Assembly: GCA_964401385.1 (NCBI GenBank)
Contig: CAYNYF010000004.1
Span: 16,244-80,243 of the forward strand
DNA from: CAYNYF01 sp964401385
GTDB lineage: Bacteria; Planctomycetota; Phycisphaerae; SM23-33
Reading direction: 5' to 3'
DNA: 64,000 bases
Within the stretch, counting starts at the first letter, position 1. Each line of letters opens with the position of its first letter. Below the pieces are notes generated by a model that was given only the letters and a program-made list of their open reading frames with translations, did not search any database and had not been told where the DNA came from. A program made the position numbers and the translations under genes. Shown here in pieces: positions 52,176 through 60,826 of this stretch.

Positions 52176-52717
52176 CGGCCATGCTCCTTCCGGCCAAGCT
52201 GCTCCCGCAGGGCGCCGCGGGCCTGCTTGAAAAACGCATCATACGCGCCCGAGGCGTAGTCGGGAAACGTATGCTGATGGGGCAGCCATCGCCCGCCGGC
52301 GTATCGTAGCGTCACCTCGGCGTAGATGCCATCACGCAGGTAGATACGATGGGCGTAGTCCTTTGTGCTGGCGAGCACCAGCTTGCTCTCGGAAACGTAG
52401 CCGGGGTCGAGGTTGATCGGCCGCGGGGGCCCGCCCGAGGCGGCGAACTCACCCTCCATGCGGTTAGTGGCCTGCTTGATGGCGGCCAGCTCGCCGGGGT
52501 CGATCAGCCGCTGGAAGGCGACGAACTGCCGCAGCAGCCCCCCGCCCATCTCCTTTTCGTAGTAGTCGGTGAAGTCGAAGTCCCTGATCTCGCTGGCCAG
52601 GTCGATCCGGCCGTAGTCGCGCTGGAGCCGCTCGCCCGCGGCCGACAACAGCTCGTGCCGCCCCGAGAGCATGCCCACGAAAAGCTTTACCGGCAATGGC
52701 GTCGATATTGCGCCCAC
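52172..52717 (-). CDS. DUF4416 family protein
   Basis: Soluble protein of about 181 residues: PVKLFVGMLSGRHELL, FDFTDYYEKEMGGGLLRQFVAF, NLDPGYVSESKLVLASTKDYAHRIYL and VTLRYAGGRWLPHQHTFPDYAS. These are the conserved blocks of DUF4416, function unknown, frequent near WecA or lipid-carrier genes. No clear ribosome site; starts GTG 52717 and TTG 52696 are both possible, and TTG would place Met directly before PVKLF. First gene of the polysaccharide operon, with a promoter just upstream. Confidence 0.8.
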   Translation of the reverse strand: MGAISTPLPVKLFVGMLSGRHELLSAAGERLQRDYGRIDLASEIRDFDFTDYYEKEMGGGLLRQFVAFQRLIDPGELAAIKQATNRMEGEFAASGGPPRPINLDPGYVSESKLVLASTKDYAHRIYLRDGIYAEVTLRYAGGRWLPHQHTFPDYASGAYDAFFKQARGALREQLGRKEHGR

Positions 52718-52725
52718 GCTGCCGG

Positions 52726-52755
52726 GATTTTCCCCCAGCGCGGCGAAACTGTCAA
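52726..52755 (-). promoter_or_regulatory. Promoter of the polysaccharide operon
   Basis: On the minus strand, perfect TTGACA (complement of 52750-52755), 17-base spacer and GAAAAT (complement of 52727-52732). Transcription would start near 52719, at or just before the DUF4416 start codon, so the leader is very short. Confidence 0.55.
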
Positions 52756-52867
52756 CGCCCCCGCGGCGGCGCGCACTCGCTTGGCGTAGGCGGCGGCGAG
52801 GAATTGCAGTGCCCGTTCCCTCTCGCCAGACCAGCATGGAGGTGGCCCCATCGCCGTCACAAGGGGA

Positions 52868-52885
52868 ATGGGGTAGCGTCCCCTG
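52868..52885. repeat. Short repeat AATGGGGTAGCGTCCCCT, copy 2
   Basis: Second copy of the element at 44150-44168, here between the exported beta-helix gene and the DUF4416 gene. Confidence 0.65.
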
Positions 52886-52888
52886 TCG

Positions 52889-54385
52889 CTAGCGCCGCCG
52901 TCTGAGAAGCAGCGGCCAGCCGAGGGCCAGCAGGCCCAGCACGGCCGGGGCGGGAACGGGCGCGGCGGCCTGGGCGCCGTAGCCGTAGTTGTCGGCCCAC
53001 AGGGTGAAATCGCCGCCGTCGACCCAGCCGTTGCTGGTGAAGTCGCCCTGGACCCACTTGCCGGCCTCCTGATAGTGATCGGCCCAGATCGTGTAGTCGC
53101 CGCCGTCGACCAGCCCGTCGTAGTTGGCGTCGCCCATGGGCGAGGCGAACTCGTCGGCGCCGAAGTCGAACACCGGCCCGCGCGGCCCGCCGTCGATGTC
53201 ATACGGCACCGCCGGCAGCATCGCGGCGGCGTCGATGGCCGCCGCCAGTTCGGTCAGGTGGAGGTTCCCGGCCGCGGCGTCGACGAACCACTCCGGCAGC
53301 ACCACCGTGCCGTCGCCGTCCACGAGGTTGCCCATGCCCGCCACGGTCGCGTCCACCGCCGGGCTGGAGTCGCCGTTGTACCAGCAGCCGCCGCGGATGA
53401 GGTTGTTGACGATCTGGAGGTTGCTGTTGGGATAGTCCACGCTGTCCCACAGGCTCAGCGTCCGGAAGTAGGTAGCGTCGGGGCTGTAGATGGTGTTGTT
53501 GACCACCTGCGTGTTCTTGACGTGGCAGAGCTCCATGCCGATGTTGTTGCCGCCGTGCCCGTCGCCGCGGAGGATCGTGTTGTTGCGGATCATGCCGCCG
53601 TCGCCGTGCCAGCCGCCGGAGATGTTGTTGCCGGGGACGTAGCACAGCCCGATGCCGATGCCCTTGTTGGTGTCGATGATGACGTTCCGCTCGATGGTGA
53701 AGTTGTTGTGCCCCTGCCACAGGAAGATGGAGGCGTTGCCCTCGCCGGTGAACCCGCGGATGCCCTCGGCTACGCAGTCGCGGATGATGATGTTGTTGGT
53801 GGCCATGATGTCCATGCCGCCGATGTAGTCGCCCCCGGAGGGGTTGGTGTCCAGCCGGGGTTCGGTCTGGAGCATGTACACGTTCTCGATCAGGGCGTTG
53901 TCGCAGGTGTGGTTGAGGTTGCGGTCCCACGAGCCTTTGATGTGGCGCTCGCCGACGTTCCACGTCTTGACGTTGGAGATAGTCGCCGCGGAGATGTCGC
54001 TCTCGCCCCGCAGGTGGAGGGCGTTGTAGAAGAAGTCCTTCAGCGTCAGGGCGCTGACGGTGACTTTGTCGGCGCCGATGGTGATGCCCTCGTCCACGCC
54101 GCGGGTGTTCATCCCGCCGCCGACGAGGACCACGTCGTCGCGAACGCCCGTGGCCCCGCGGATGGTGACGTTGGGCGTGTTCATCGACAGCACCCGCGTT
54201 AGGTTGTACGTGCCGGGGGCGATGACGATCTCATCGCCGGATGCCTGGTTCCAAGTGGCGGTGTTCAGCTCGGACACCGTGGATACGTTCCAGACGGTGG
54301 CCCCTGCCGCCCCGGGAGCCGCCACGGCCGCAAACGCCGCCAGCAGGGCCAGGACACATCTCAGGTCGAAAGACGTCTTCTCCAT
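52889..54385 (-). CDS. Exported beta-helix protein with dockerin-like repeat and VPAP sorting tail
   Basis: Secreted protein of 498 residues. Signal peptide (LALLAAFAAVAAPGAAGA), then a right-handed beta-helix with repeated NNTI/NNII strands (ATNNIIIRDC, HNNFTIERNVIIDTNKG, VKNTQVVNNTIYS), a family that includes polysaccharide lyases. Residues 420-475 hold two calcium-loop repeats, GDANYDGLVDGGDYTIWADHY and GDFTSNGWVDGGDFTLWADNYG in form similar to dockerin. The tail VPAPAVLGLLALGWPLLLRRRR is a PEP-CTERM-type signal with Ala in place of Glu. ATG 54385 follows AAAGGAG. Confidence 0.85.
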   Translation of the reverse strand: MEKTSFDLRCVLALLAAFAAVAAPGAAGATVWNVSTVSELNTATWNQASGDEIVIAPGTYNLTRVLSMNTPNVTIRGATGVRDDVVLVGGGMNTRGVDEGITIGADKVTVSALTLKDFFYNALHLRGESDISAATISNVKTWNVGERHIKGSWDRNLNHTCDNALIENVYMLQTEPRLDTNPSGGDYIGGMDIMATNNIIIRDCVAEGIRGFTGEGNASIFLWQGHNNFTIERNVIIDTNKGIGIGLCYVPGNNISGGWHGDGGMIRNNTILRGDGHGGNNIGMELCHVKNTQVVNNTIYSPDATYFRTLSLWDSVDYPNSNLQIVNNLIRGGCWYNGDSSPAVDATVAGMGNLVDGDGTVVLPEWFVDAAAGNLHLTELAAAIDAAAMLPAVPYDIDGGPRGPVFDFGADEFASPMGDANYDGLVDGGDYTIWADHYQEAGKWVQGDFTSNGWVDGGDFTLWADNYGYGAQAAAPVPAPAVLGLLALGWPLLLRRRR

Positions 54386-54747
54386 TTCTTCGCTCCTTTT
54401 TGTATCGCGGATGCCCCCGTGGTCTGGTCGGCTTGCCGCCGGCGTCCACTGCGAGGCTGGTCGTGCTACGGTGTCCTCGGCCGGCATTCCGGGGGCGCAT
54501 CGAGCCTCCAGCTTCCCTCCGCACTGCCGGCGGGGGATGCACCGCGATCTATTCCGTTCGACGCACCACCAGCACGTCGGTTCGCGCCCTTCTGTAGGCC
54601 TCCCTTGCCTGGTGTGTGCTGCGAGCACCTTCTCCGAGCCACAATCATACTCGCCGGGGGCTGTTTTGTCCAGTGCCCTTCGCCGCCGGGCGCGCTGGCG
54701 AGGCCGCGTCGCGGGTCCGTTCCGGCGGCAACTCATTTCCCCGGGCG
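54386..54747. other. Long leader and intergenic stretch
   Basis: About 360 bases between two minus-strand genes. The part up to 54637 would be the 250-base untranslated leader of the beta-helix gene if the promoter at 54644-54672 is right. I see no known riboswitch in it. Confidence 0.45.
54644..54672 (-). promoter_or_regulatory. Sigma70 promoter of the beta-helix gene
   Basis: On the minus strand: TGGACA (complement of 54667-54672), 17-base spacer, TATGAT (complement of 54644-54649). Good match to consensus in a GC-rich setting. Confidence 0.6.
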
Positions 54748-55287
54748 TTACTTCAGCACCGGCGCGTTCTCCCAGTGCAGCGTCGCCTCCCCGTCGAGCA
54801 CCTCCGCGGCGGCGTGGTATGCCAGCGGCTCGCCGACGACCCAGTCGTGCGTGGGCAGCTCGAGCTTGGCCTGCACGCGGCACTCGATGTTAACCGGGCA
54901 CTCGGCGATCAAGGGGGCCTTGACCTTCTCCGCCGGCGCGGGCGTCAGCCCGGCCAGGGCGAACTTGTCGGCGGCGGGCTCTTGGGTCAGCGAGACCGAG
55001 CCGCAGACGTCCCAGGCCTTCTTCAGCCCGGCGTGGGGGATGTTGATGACGAACTCGCCGGTCTGCTCGATGCAGGTGGTGGTATATCGCTTCCAGAAGT
55101 AGCTGCCCGCCGCCCGGGCGCACATGGCGATGCCAAACATCTGCGGGGCGCCGTTGACCAGCGCCCAGGCCCCCACGGTGCAGATGTCGACCTTGCCGGC
55201 CGAGTCCACCGCCGTGACCAGGCAGACCGAGCCGGGATAGAACGACGAAAAGCCCGGCTCGCCCGGAAAGATGGTGCGTTTTTCCAT
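54748..55287 (-). CDS. Flavin reductase-like (FMN-binding split barrel) protein
   Basis: Protein of 179 residues of the flavin reductase/DIM6-NTAB family: YPGSVCLVTAVDSAGKVDICTVGAW at the start, MFGIAMCARA and TGEFVINIPHAGLKKAWDVCG in the centre. Members bind FMN in a split beta-barrel and are often oxidoreductase partners or flavoredoxins. Start ATG 55287 after AAAGGA. It stands between unrelated genes, so no partner can be named. Confidence 0.82.
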   Translation of the reverse strand: MEKRTIFPGEPGFSSFYPGSVCLVTAVDSAGKVDICTVGAWALVNGAPQMFGIAMCARAAGSYFWKRYTTTCIEQTGEFVINIPHAGLKKAWDVCGSVSLTQEPAADKFALAGLTPAPAEKVKAPLIAECPVNIECRVQAKLELPTHDWVVGEPLAYHAAAEVLDGEATLHWENAPVLK

Positions 55288-55357
55288 GCTCAGGTCCTTT
55301 CCCGCTTGCTGGTGGTGAAGGAGCTTTTGGGCGGGGCTGGGGCGGGCCCGGCGAAGC

Positions 55358-56635
55358 TCAGTACGCCCGGAACAGCTTAGCCGTGGGGTAGTAGTCGGCC
55401 AGGATCTGTCGGTAGGTCAGGCCGCGCTGGGCCTTGGCCTCGGCGCCCCACTGGCACAGTCCCACGCCGTGGCCGAAGCCCCTGCCCTGGTCGAAGACGA
55501 TGTTCTCGCCGTCGTCGCGGATGCGGCAGTTCATGCTGTACAGCCCGCTGGCGGCGCCATCGCCGTGCCGCAGCAGCGAGAGCCGTAGGTCTTCGGCCCG
55601 GATGCGGACCTTTCGCCCGTCGGGGGCCACCACGTCAATCCACACCGGCCGGCCGTGAAGCTCCTCGACGACCTCGATGCGATCCACGCCCGACAGCGCG
55701 GCGGCCTGGGGGTATTGCCGGCCCAGGGCCCGGTAAATGACCGACTTCGGCACCGTCACCGGCGCCCAGCGAAACCGCGGGCAGCGCTTGCACTCGGTGC
55801 AGGCCTGTCCGCCCGCCAGCGGGCCCCCTGTTACCGGCGGGCCGTACAGGACGTACACGCTGTTGACCGTTCCCCCGCAGCAGGCCGAATAGTGCGCCCG
55901 GAAGATCCTCTCACGGCCCTGCTCACCGGCCGCCAGCACCAGGCCGTGGGTGCTTCGCACCGCCCGCCAGGCTTTGTCCGTCTCGGACGAAAAGCCCCCG
56001 TACACCTGCGAGGACTGGTCGTCGCGGAGGTCGTACAGCCGCCCGCCGGCGTGGTTGGCCTCGTACAGGGCGTAGGTTCGGGCGGCCACGGCCAATGCCT
56101 GGTAGGTGCGGATGTGCCACAGGGCGTACAGCTCCCGCGGCAGCACGCCGGCCAGGTAGCTCTCCAGGTCCACGTGGTTGACCGCGAGGATGCCCCTGGG
56201 GGCGTTGGGGTTCGGCTGGAAGACGACGCTGCCTCGGTACGCCGTCGAGCTCACCCGCACCGGCCAGCTCCGTCCGCCGGCCGGCGACCCCCGGGGCGGG
56301 GCGGCGATGGTCAGCGACCGGGCAGTGTAGCTGGCGGCGTGAAGCGTCCACAGATTACCATAGCGGCCGAGGACGCCCTCCGGCAGCGGGTCCATGGAGC
56401 TGACGACCTCTCGGCCGTCGGCGAAAATCGCGTACGGGCCGGTGGTGGCCACGCGAATGCCCGGCCCCGACGCCACCAGCACGCGGATCGTGGGCACGCC
56501 TTCCACGCGCAGCGGGACTTCGGGGCTGGGGGCGTTCCGTCCGGCGGGGCACCCGCACAGCGACAGCACCACCACCGCGACGATGGCCGCGTGCACTGCC
56601 GCGTTCACGCCGAGATGGAACAGCCGTTCCGACAT
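55358..56635 (-). CDS. SpoIID/LytB-domain lipoprotein
   Basis: Protein of 425 residues with a lipoprotein-type signal (VVVLSLCGC). SpoIID-type features: NHVDLESYLAGVLPRELYALW, with the Glu that is catalytic in SpoIID, LAVAARTYALYEA, and FGHGVGLCQWGAEAKAQRGLTYRQIL at the end. SpoIID is a lytic transglycosylase that cuts denuded peptidoglycan. A cysteine-rich insert (CCGG, CTECKRC) is present near residues 260-290. The start at 56635 has AAAGG too close to the codon, so the true start may differ. Confidence 0.85.
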   Translation of the reverse strand: MSERLFHLGVNAAVHAAIVAVVVLSLCGCPAGRNAPSPEVPLRVEGVPTIRVLVASGPGIRVATTGPYAIFADGREVVSSMDPLPEGVLGRYGNLWTLHAASYTARSLTIAAPPRGSPAGGRSWPVRVSSTAYRGSVVFQPNPNAPRGILAVNHVDLESYLAGVLPRELYALWHIRTYQALAVAARTYALYEANHAGGRLYDLRDDQSSQVYGGFSSETDKAWRAVRSTHGLVLAAGEQGRERIFRAHYSACCGGTVNSVYVLYGPPVTGGPLAGGQACTECKRCPRFRWAPVTVPKSVIYRALGRQYPQAAALSGVDRIEVVEELHGRPVWIDVVAPDGRKVRIRAEDLRLSLLRHGDGAASGLYSMNCRIRDDGENIVFDQGRGFGHGVGLCQWGAEAKAQRGLTYRQILADYYPTAKLFRAY

Positions 56636-56677
56636 CCTTTCGGCTCGGCTTGCGCCGCCTTCCTCCCGGTCCGCCGA

Positions 56678-58033
56678 CTACTCCGAGCCGCGCAGGTTCA
56701 GGCCGTACTCGGCCAGCCGCTGCTGCACCTCGTTCAGCGAGGTCTGACCGAAGTTGCGGCAGGTGAGCAGCTCGGCCTCGGTCTTGCTGGCCAGCTTGCC
56801 CAGCGTCCTGACGTTCAGTCGCTGAAGCCCCCGCCGAACCCGGACGGAAAACTCAATCTGCGAGATGGGCGTGGCCAGAACGCCCTCGTTCTCGACCGAG
56901 GCGCCCGAGGCGGCCTGCACCGGCTGGGCGGGGGCGGGCTCCTCGCGCAGTTGGCCCAGCCGGAGGTTCTTGCTGGACAGGACGTTCTTGATCTCCGTCA
57001 GGGAGGTCTCGCCGAAGTTCTTGAAGCCCAGCAGGTCCTGCTCGCTGACGTGCAGCAGGTGGCCCAGCGTGCGGATGTTCATTTTCTTCAGGCAGTTCCG
57101 GGCCCGGACGGAGAGTTCGAAGTCGGTGATGGGAATGGCCAGCAGGTCGTTGCGGCGCGCCAGCCGCTTCTGCTCGTCCTCGTCGAAGGCCATCGTCTTG
57201 GAGGCCAGCACGTCCTTGAGGAACAGCCTGGCCCGGGCGTGGACGGGATTGGCCGCCAGCACCCGCTGGAGGCAGCGGGCTGCCTCGTCGTAGTGGCCGG
57301 CGTCCTCGTACAGGACCGCCAGGTTGATCAGGGCGTTGGCGTAGATCGGGCGCGGCTCCAGCGCCGCCCCCGGCGGGGGGGCTTCGGCCACGGCGATGCA
57401 CTCGCGATACAGCTCGACGGCCGTTTCCTCCTCGCCGTGCAGGTCGTAGTGATAGGCCAGCCGGAAGGTCGCCTCGGCGTGGCCGGGCCGGAGCTGGCGG
57501 GCCTTTTCGTAGTGCTCGACGGCGGCGTCGTAGTCGCCCTGAAGCTCGGAAACCATTCCCGCCGCGCAGCGCCAGTCGGCGTCTTCCTGGCTGGACCGGG
57601 CGAAGCGGTCGAGGCTGCGGGCGGCGGCGTCGACGCTGCCGGAAAGGCACTGCACCTCGACCATTTGCAGCGTCACTTGGCGCGCGTCCCAGCCGCGATC
57701 CTCGGCCCGCTGGAAGTCCTCCAGGGCGTTTTGATACTGCCGGAGGTGCTTGTGACAGAGCCCCTGGTAGAAGCGGCGCTCCTTGTTGTCGGTGCCCTTG
57801 GCCAGCACCTCCAGGGCCTCGGCGGGCCGGCTGAGCATGTACTTGGCGATGCCGATCTTGATGGCGGCGGCGCCGGCGGCATCGGGATGGGCCCCGATGA
57901 GCTGGGAAACCAGCTTCCGGAACCTCTGGGCGGGACCTCTCATCGCCGGGAACAGGCTCATGAGCCTATGGCAATCTTCCGCTGACCAGGAATCCTTGGC
58001 CACGATCTGGTCGAGCTCGGCGGCGGCGTCCAT
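56678..58033 (-). CDS. TPR protein with two RNA polymerase alpha C-terminal domains
   Basis: Protein of 451 residues. Residues 50-275 are TPR-like helix pairs. Residues 300-360 (ITDFELSVRARNCLKKMNI, NFGETSLTEIKNVL) are a near-textbook alpha-CTD; residues Arg310, Asn313, Cys314, Lys316, Gly341 and Ser344 align with DNA-contacting Arg265, Asn268, Cys269, Lys271, Gly296 and Ser299 of E. coli RpoA. Residues 388-448 hold a second copy that keeps the Arg and Gly but has Arg, Gly and Gln at the Asn/Cys/Lys places. No alpha N-terminal domain is present, so it is not the polymerase subunit. Likely a DNA- or activator-binding regulator of unknown target. Confidence 0.85.
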   Translation of the reverse strand: MDAAAELDQIVAKDSWSAEDCHRLMSLFPAMRGPAQRFRKLVSQLIGAHPDAAGAAAIKIGIAKYMLSRPAEALEVLAKGTDNKERRFYQGLCHKHLRQYQNALEDFQRAEDRGWDARQVTLQMVEVQCLSGSVDAAARSLDRFARSSQEDADWRCAAGMVSELQGDYDAAVEHYEKARQLRPGHAEATFRLAYHYDLHGEEETAVELYRECIAVAEAPPPGAALEPRPIYANALINLAVLYEDAGHYDEAARCLQRVLAANPVHARARLFLKDVLASKTMAFDEDEQKRLARRNDLLAIPITDFELSVRARNCLKKMNIRTLGHLLHVSEQDLLGFKNFGETSLTEIKNVLSSKNLRLGQLREEPAPAQPVQAASGASVENEGVLATPISQIEFSVRVRRGLQRLNVRTLGKLASKTEAELLTCRNFGQTSLNEVQQRLAEYGLNLRGSE

Positions 58034-58182
58034 GGATGTTCTCCTATCGCATAGTTCCCTGCCGGCCCCGGCGGCCGGCCTGCATACCTTGCCCCGTCCG
58101 CAAAAGTTGGTATTATAGCCACGGCCCGGCGGGTTGCAAGGGCTGGGGGGATGACGATCCGCCGGCCGACGAGGGCGTTGGC

Positions 58183-59100
58183 GTGATCCACATAGTGATC
58201 AATCCCAAGAGCGGCAGCGGGCTGAAGCGCAGGACGCTGGCGGAGCTGCGGGCGGCGTTGCGCGTGCGCGGCCAGGAGGTGGTCGAGTACCGCACCACCT
58301 GCCCCGGCGACGCCACCGGATACGCCGCCGGCCTGCGCGACCAGCCCGCCGTCGTAGTCGCCTGGGGCGGCGACGGCACCGCCCGCGAGCTGGCCTCGGG
58401 GCTCGTCGGCAGCGGGGTGCCCCTGTTGATCTGCCCGGTGGGAACGGAGAACCTGCTGGCCAAGGAGCTGCGCATGCCCGGGAATCCGCGCCAACTGGCG
58501 GAGACCGTCACCGCCGGCCGGACCGTCGAGTGCGACCTCGCCCGGGTCAACGGGCAGGACTTCATGCTGATCATGGGCATCGGCTTCGACGGCGAGGTGG
58601 TCCGCCGGCTGGCGACCATCCGCCGCGGGCACATCACCCACCTGAGCTATTTCTGGCCCATCTGGCGGACCTTCTGGGAGCACGATTTTCCGCGGGTCCG
58701 CGTGGTCGCCGACGGGCAGGAGGTCTTCGACGACTACGGCCTGGCCTTCGTGGGAAACATCTCCCGCTACGCCGTGGGGCTGCGGATCTGCCGGGACGCC
58801 CGCTACGACGACGGGCTGCTGGACTTGGTGGTCTTTTCCTGCCACCAGCAGACCGCTCTGGTGCTGCACGCGGCCTGGACGTTGCTGCGGGTGCACCCGC
58901 TGAAGGGCAACGTGCTGTACCGGCAAATCCGCCAAGCCCGCATCGAGACCGATCCGCCCGTGCCCACCCAGACCGACGGCGACTTGGGCCCGAATACCCC
59001 GGTGGACATTTCCCTGCACTCCGGCCGGATTCGGCTGCTGGTGCCGGCGGGGCGCGTCGGCCTGGGGCTGTGGCCGTGGCGAGGAGATTCGCTGCTATGA
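58183..59100 (+). CDS. Diacylglycerol/lipid kinase family protein
   Basis: Protein of 305 residues of the DAGK catalytic family (YegS/DgkB type) that phosphorylates a lipid diol or sphingoid base. N-terminal VINPKSGSG, nucleotide loop VVAWGGDGTARELA, PVGTENLLAKEL and the second-domain GIGFDGEVVRRL are conserved. GTG 58183 starts at the family-typical position (IHIVINPKSG). The stop overlaps the kdsA start as ATGA, indicating coupled translation with lipopolysaccharide sugar synthesis. Confidence 0.88.
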   Translation: MIHIVINPKSGSGLKRRTLAELRAALRVRGQEVVEYRTTCPGDATGYAAGLRDQPAVVVAWGGDGTARELASGLVGSGVPLLICPVGTENLLAKELRMPGNPRQLAETVTAGRTVECDLARVNGQDFMLIMGIGFDGEVVRRLATIRRGHITHLSYFWPIWRTFWEHDFPRVRVVADGQEVFDDYGLAFVGNISRYAVGLRICRDARYDDGLLDLVVFSCHQQTALVLHAAWTLLRVHPLKGNVLYRQIRQARIETDPPVPTQTDGDLGPNTPVDISLHSGRIRLLVPAGRVGLGLWPWRGDSLL

Positions 59101-59918
59101 GCAACGTTCCACCATGCCGGATCGGCTCGGTGACCGTTGGTGCCGGGCAGCTCGTGCTGATCGGCGGGCCCTGCTTGGCCGAGAGCCTCGAGCTGTGCCT
59201 GACCGCGGCCGGGCGACTGGCCGAGCTGTGCCGGAAGCTCAAGATCGGCTACATCTTCAAGAGCAGCTTCGACAAGGCCAACCGCACCTCGCTGAACGCC
59301 CCCCGCGGGCCGGGACTGGACCGCGGCCTTCAGTGGCTCTCGGCCGTCCGCCGGCAGGTGGGGGCGCCGGTGACGGCCGACATTCACGAGGTAGCCCAGG
59401 CCGCCCCCGCCGCCGAGGTGCTCGACTGCCTCCAGATTCCGGCCTTTCTCTGCCGGCAGACGGACCTGCTGCTGGCGGCCGGGCGGACCGGCAAGGCCGT
59501 CAACATCAAGAAGGGGCAGTTCCTCGCCCCGGGCAAGATCGGCTTCGCCGTGGAGAAGGTCCGCTCCGTCGGCAACGAAAACGTGCTGGTGACCGAGCGC
59601 GGCACCACATTCGGCTACGACGGGCTGGTCAATGACATGCGGGCGATCCCGCTGATGCGCCAGTTCGCCCCGGTGGTCTTCGACGCCACCCACTCCGTCC
59701 AGGCCCCCGGCAGCGGCGCGGTCACCGGCGGGCAGCGCCGGTTCGTTCCGGTGCTGGCCAAAGCCGCCCTGGCCGCCGGGGCCGACGCGGTTTTCATCGA
59801 GACCCATCCCGATCCCGACAACGCCGCCTCCGACGCCGGCAGCCAGTGGCCGCTGGATGAGATGGAGCCGCTGTTGCAGCAGTGCGTGGACATCTTCTCG
59901 GCCGCGCGGGCGCGATAG
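59097..59918 (+). CDS. kdsA: 3-deoxy-D-manno-octulosonate 8-phosphate synthase
   Basis: Condenses PEP and arabinose 5-phosphate to KDO 8-phosphate for lipopolysaccharide core (273 residues). Motifs LIGGPCLAESLE, IFKSSFDKANRTS, VTADIHEV, IPAFLCRQTDLL, NIKKGQFLAP, VTERGTTFGY, FDATHSVQ and FIETHPDPDNAASDA are those of KdsA. ATG 59097 follows GAGGAG. Presence suggests that this planctomycete makes KDO-containing lipopolysaccharide. Confidence 0.96.
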   Translation: MSNVPPCRIGSVTVGAGQLVLIGGPCLAESLELCLTAAGRLAELCRKLKIGYIFKSSFDKANRTSLNAPRGPGLDRGLQWLSAVRRQVGAPVTADIHEVAQAAPAAEVLDCLQIPAFLCRQTDLLLAAGRTGKAVNIKKGQFLAPGKIGFAVEKVRSVGNENVLVTERGTTFGYDGLVNDMRAIPLMRQFAPVVFDATHSVQAPGSGAVTGGQRRFVPVLAKAALAAGADAVFIETHPDPDNAASDAGSQWPLDEMEPLLQQCVDIFSAARAR

Positions 59919-59967
59919 CCGCCCGGCGAGCGGCGCTTCGGGACGGAACTTCGCAGGGAGGCGATGG

Positions 59968-60804
59968 ATGAAGTCCATTCACATCGTTGAGCCGCACCTG
60001 CCCTTTGCCTGGGAGCGGGCCGTGATGGCCTGCTGGGAAGCCGGCGAGAGCTTCCCCACCGAGTACGACAAGCCCGGCGACCCCAACAGCCGCGACGCGA
60101 CCGTGCTCATCCACGTGACCGACCCCTTCGCCGAGCCGCGGATCCACCGGGCCTTCCCCGGCGGGCTGGAGGACCTGGAGAAGTACCGGGCCGAGGTGCT
60201 CTACGGCGTGCACGATCACTGGATCGACCCGGCCGCGGGGAAGTGGGAGTACACCTACCACGAGCGACTGTTCGAGTACGCCGTGCCGGGCAAGGGCGTT
60301 TTCGACCAGATCGCCGCGGCCGCGGCCAAGCTCGCCCGGGTGCCGCATACCCGCCGGGCACAGGCGGTCATCTGGCAGGTGTGGAACGACATGAACATCA
60401 ACGATCCGGCCTGCCTCCAGCGGCTGTGGTTCCGCGTCTCCGACGGACAGCTTCACATGAACGTCCACATCCGCTCCAACGACGCCTTCAAGGCCGCCTT
60501 CATGAACATGCACGCCTTCACCGAACTCCAGCGCGAGATCGCCGCGCGGATCGGCCTGAATCCCGGGCAGTACATCCACGTCGCCGATTCGTTCCACATC
60601 TACGGCAGCTACTTCCAGGAGTTCGAGGGCTTCCTGCAAACGGTCCGGGACCGCCCGCCCGACCAGCGCGTCTACACCAGCGACTTCGCCCGCGACTTCT
60701 TCGTCGACGGCTGCGACACCCTCCTGGCCGAAGAGGACATGCCGCCGGAAAAGAAGGCCATGGTGCAAAAGCGAAAAGCCGAGCTGCTGGGAGGGGGGCC
60801 GTGA
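59968..60804 (+). CDS. Thymidylate synthase-fold protein
   Basis: Protein of 278 residues with the ThyA/dCMP-hydroxymethylase fold signature: TRRAQAVIWQVWNDMNINDPACLQ, where Cys matches the catalytic Cys of PPCH, then LHMNVHIRSNDAFKAAFMNMHAFTELQ and YIHVADSFHIYGSYFQE. The arginine pair and Asp/Asn positions of ThyA are recognisable but the sequence is far from canonical ThyA, so it may make a modified pyrimidine or serve as an alternative thymidylate synthase. ATG 59968 follows AGGGAGG. Confidence 0.78.
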   Translation: MKSIHIVEPHLPFAWERAVMACWEAGESFPTEYDKPGDPNSRDATVLIHVTDPFAEPRIHRAFPGGLEDLEKYRAEVLYGVHDHWIDPAAGKWEYTYHERLFEYAVPGKGVFDQIAAAAAKLARVPHTRRAQAVIWQVWNDMNINDPACLQRLWFRVSDGQLHMNVHIRSNDAFKAAFMNMHAFTELQREIAARIGLNPGQYIHVADSFHIYGSYFQEFEGFLQTVRDRPPDQRVYTSDFARDFFVDGCDTLLAEEDMPPEKKAMVQKRKAELLGGGP

Positions 60805-60826
60805 GGACCGGCGTTAGAGGGTGGGA

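Noticed and set aside
55655..57985. Plus-strand ORF of 776 codons opposite the SpoIID and TPR/alpha-CTD genes
   Set aside because: It crosses two real genes and their spacer and shows shadow composition.
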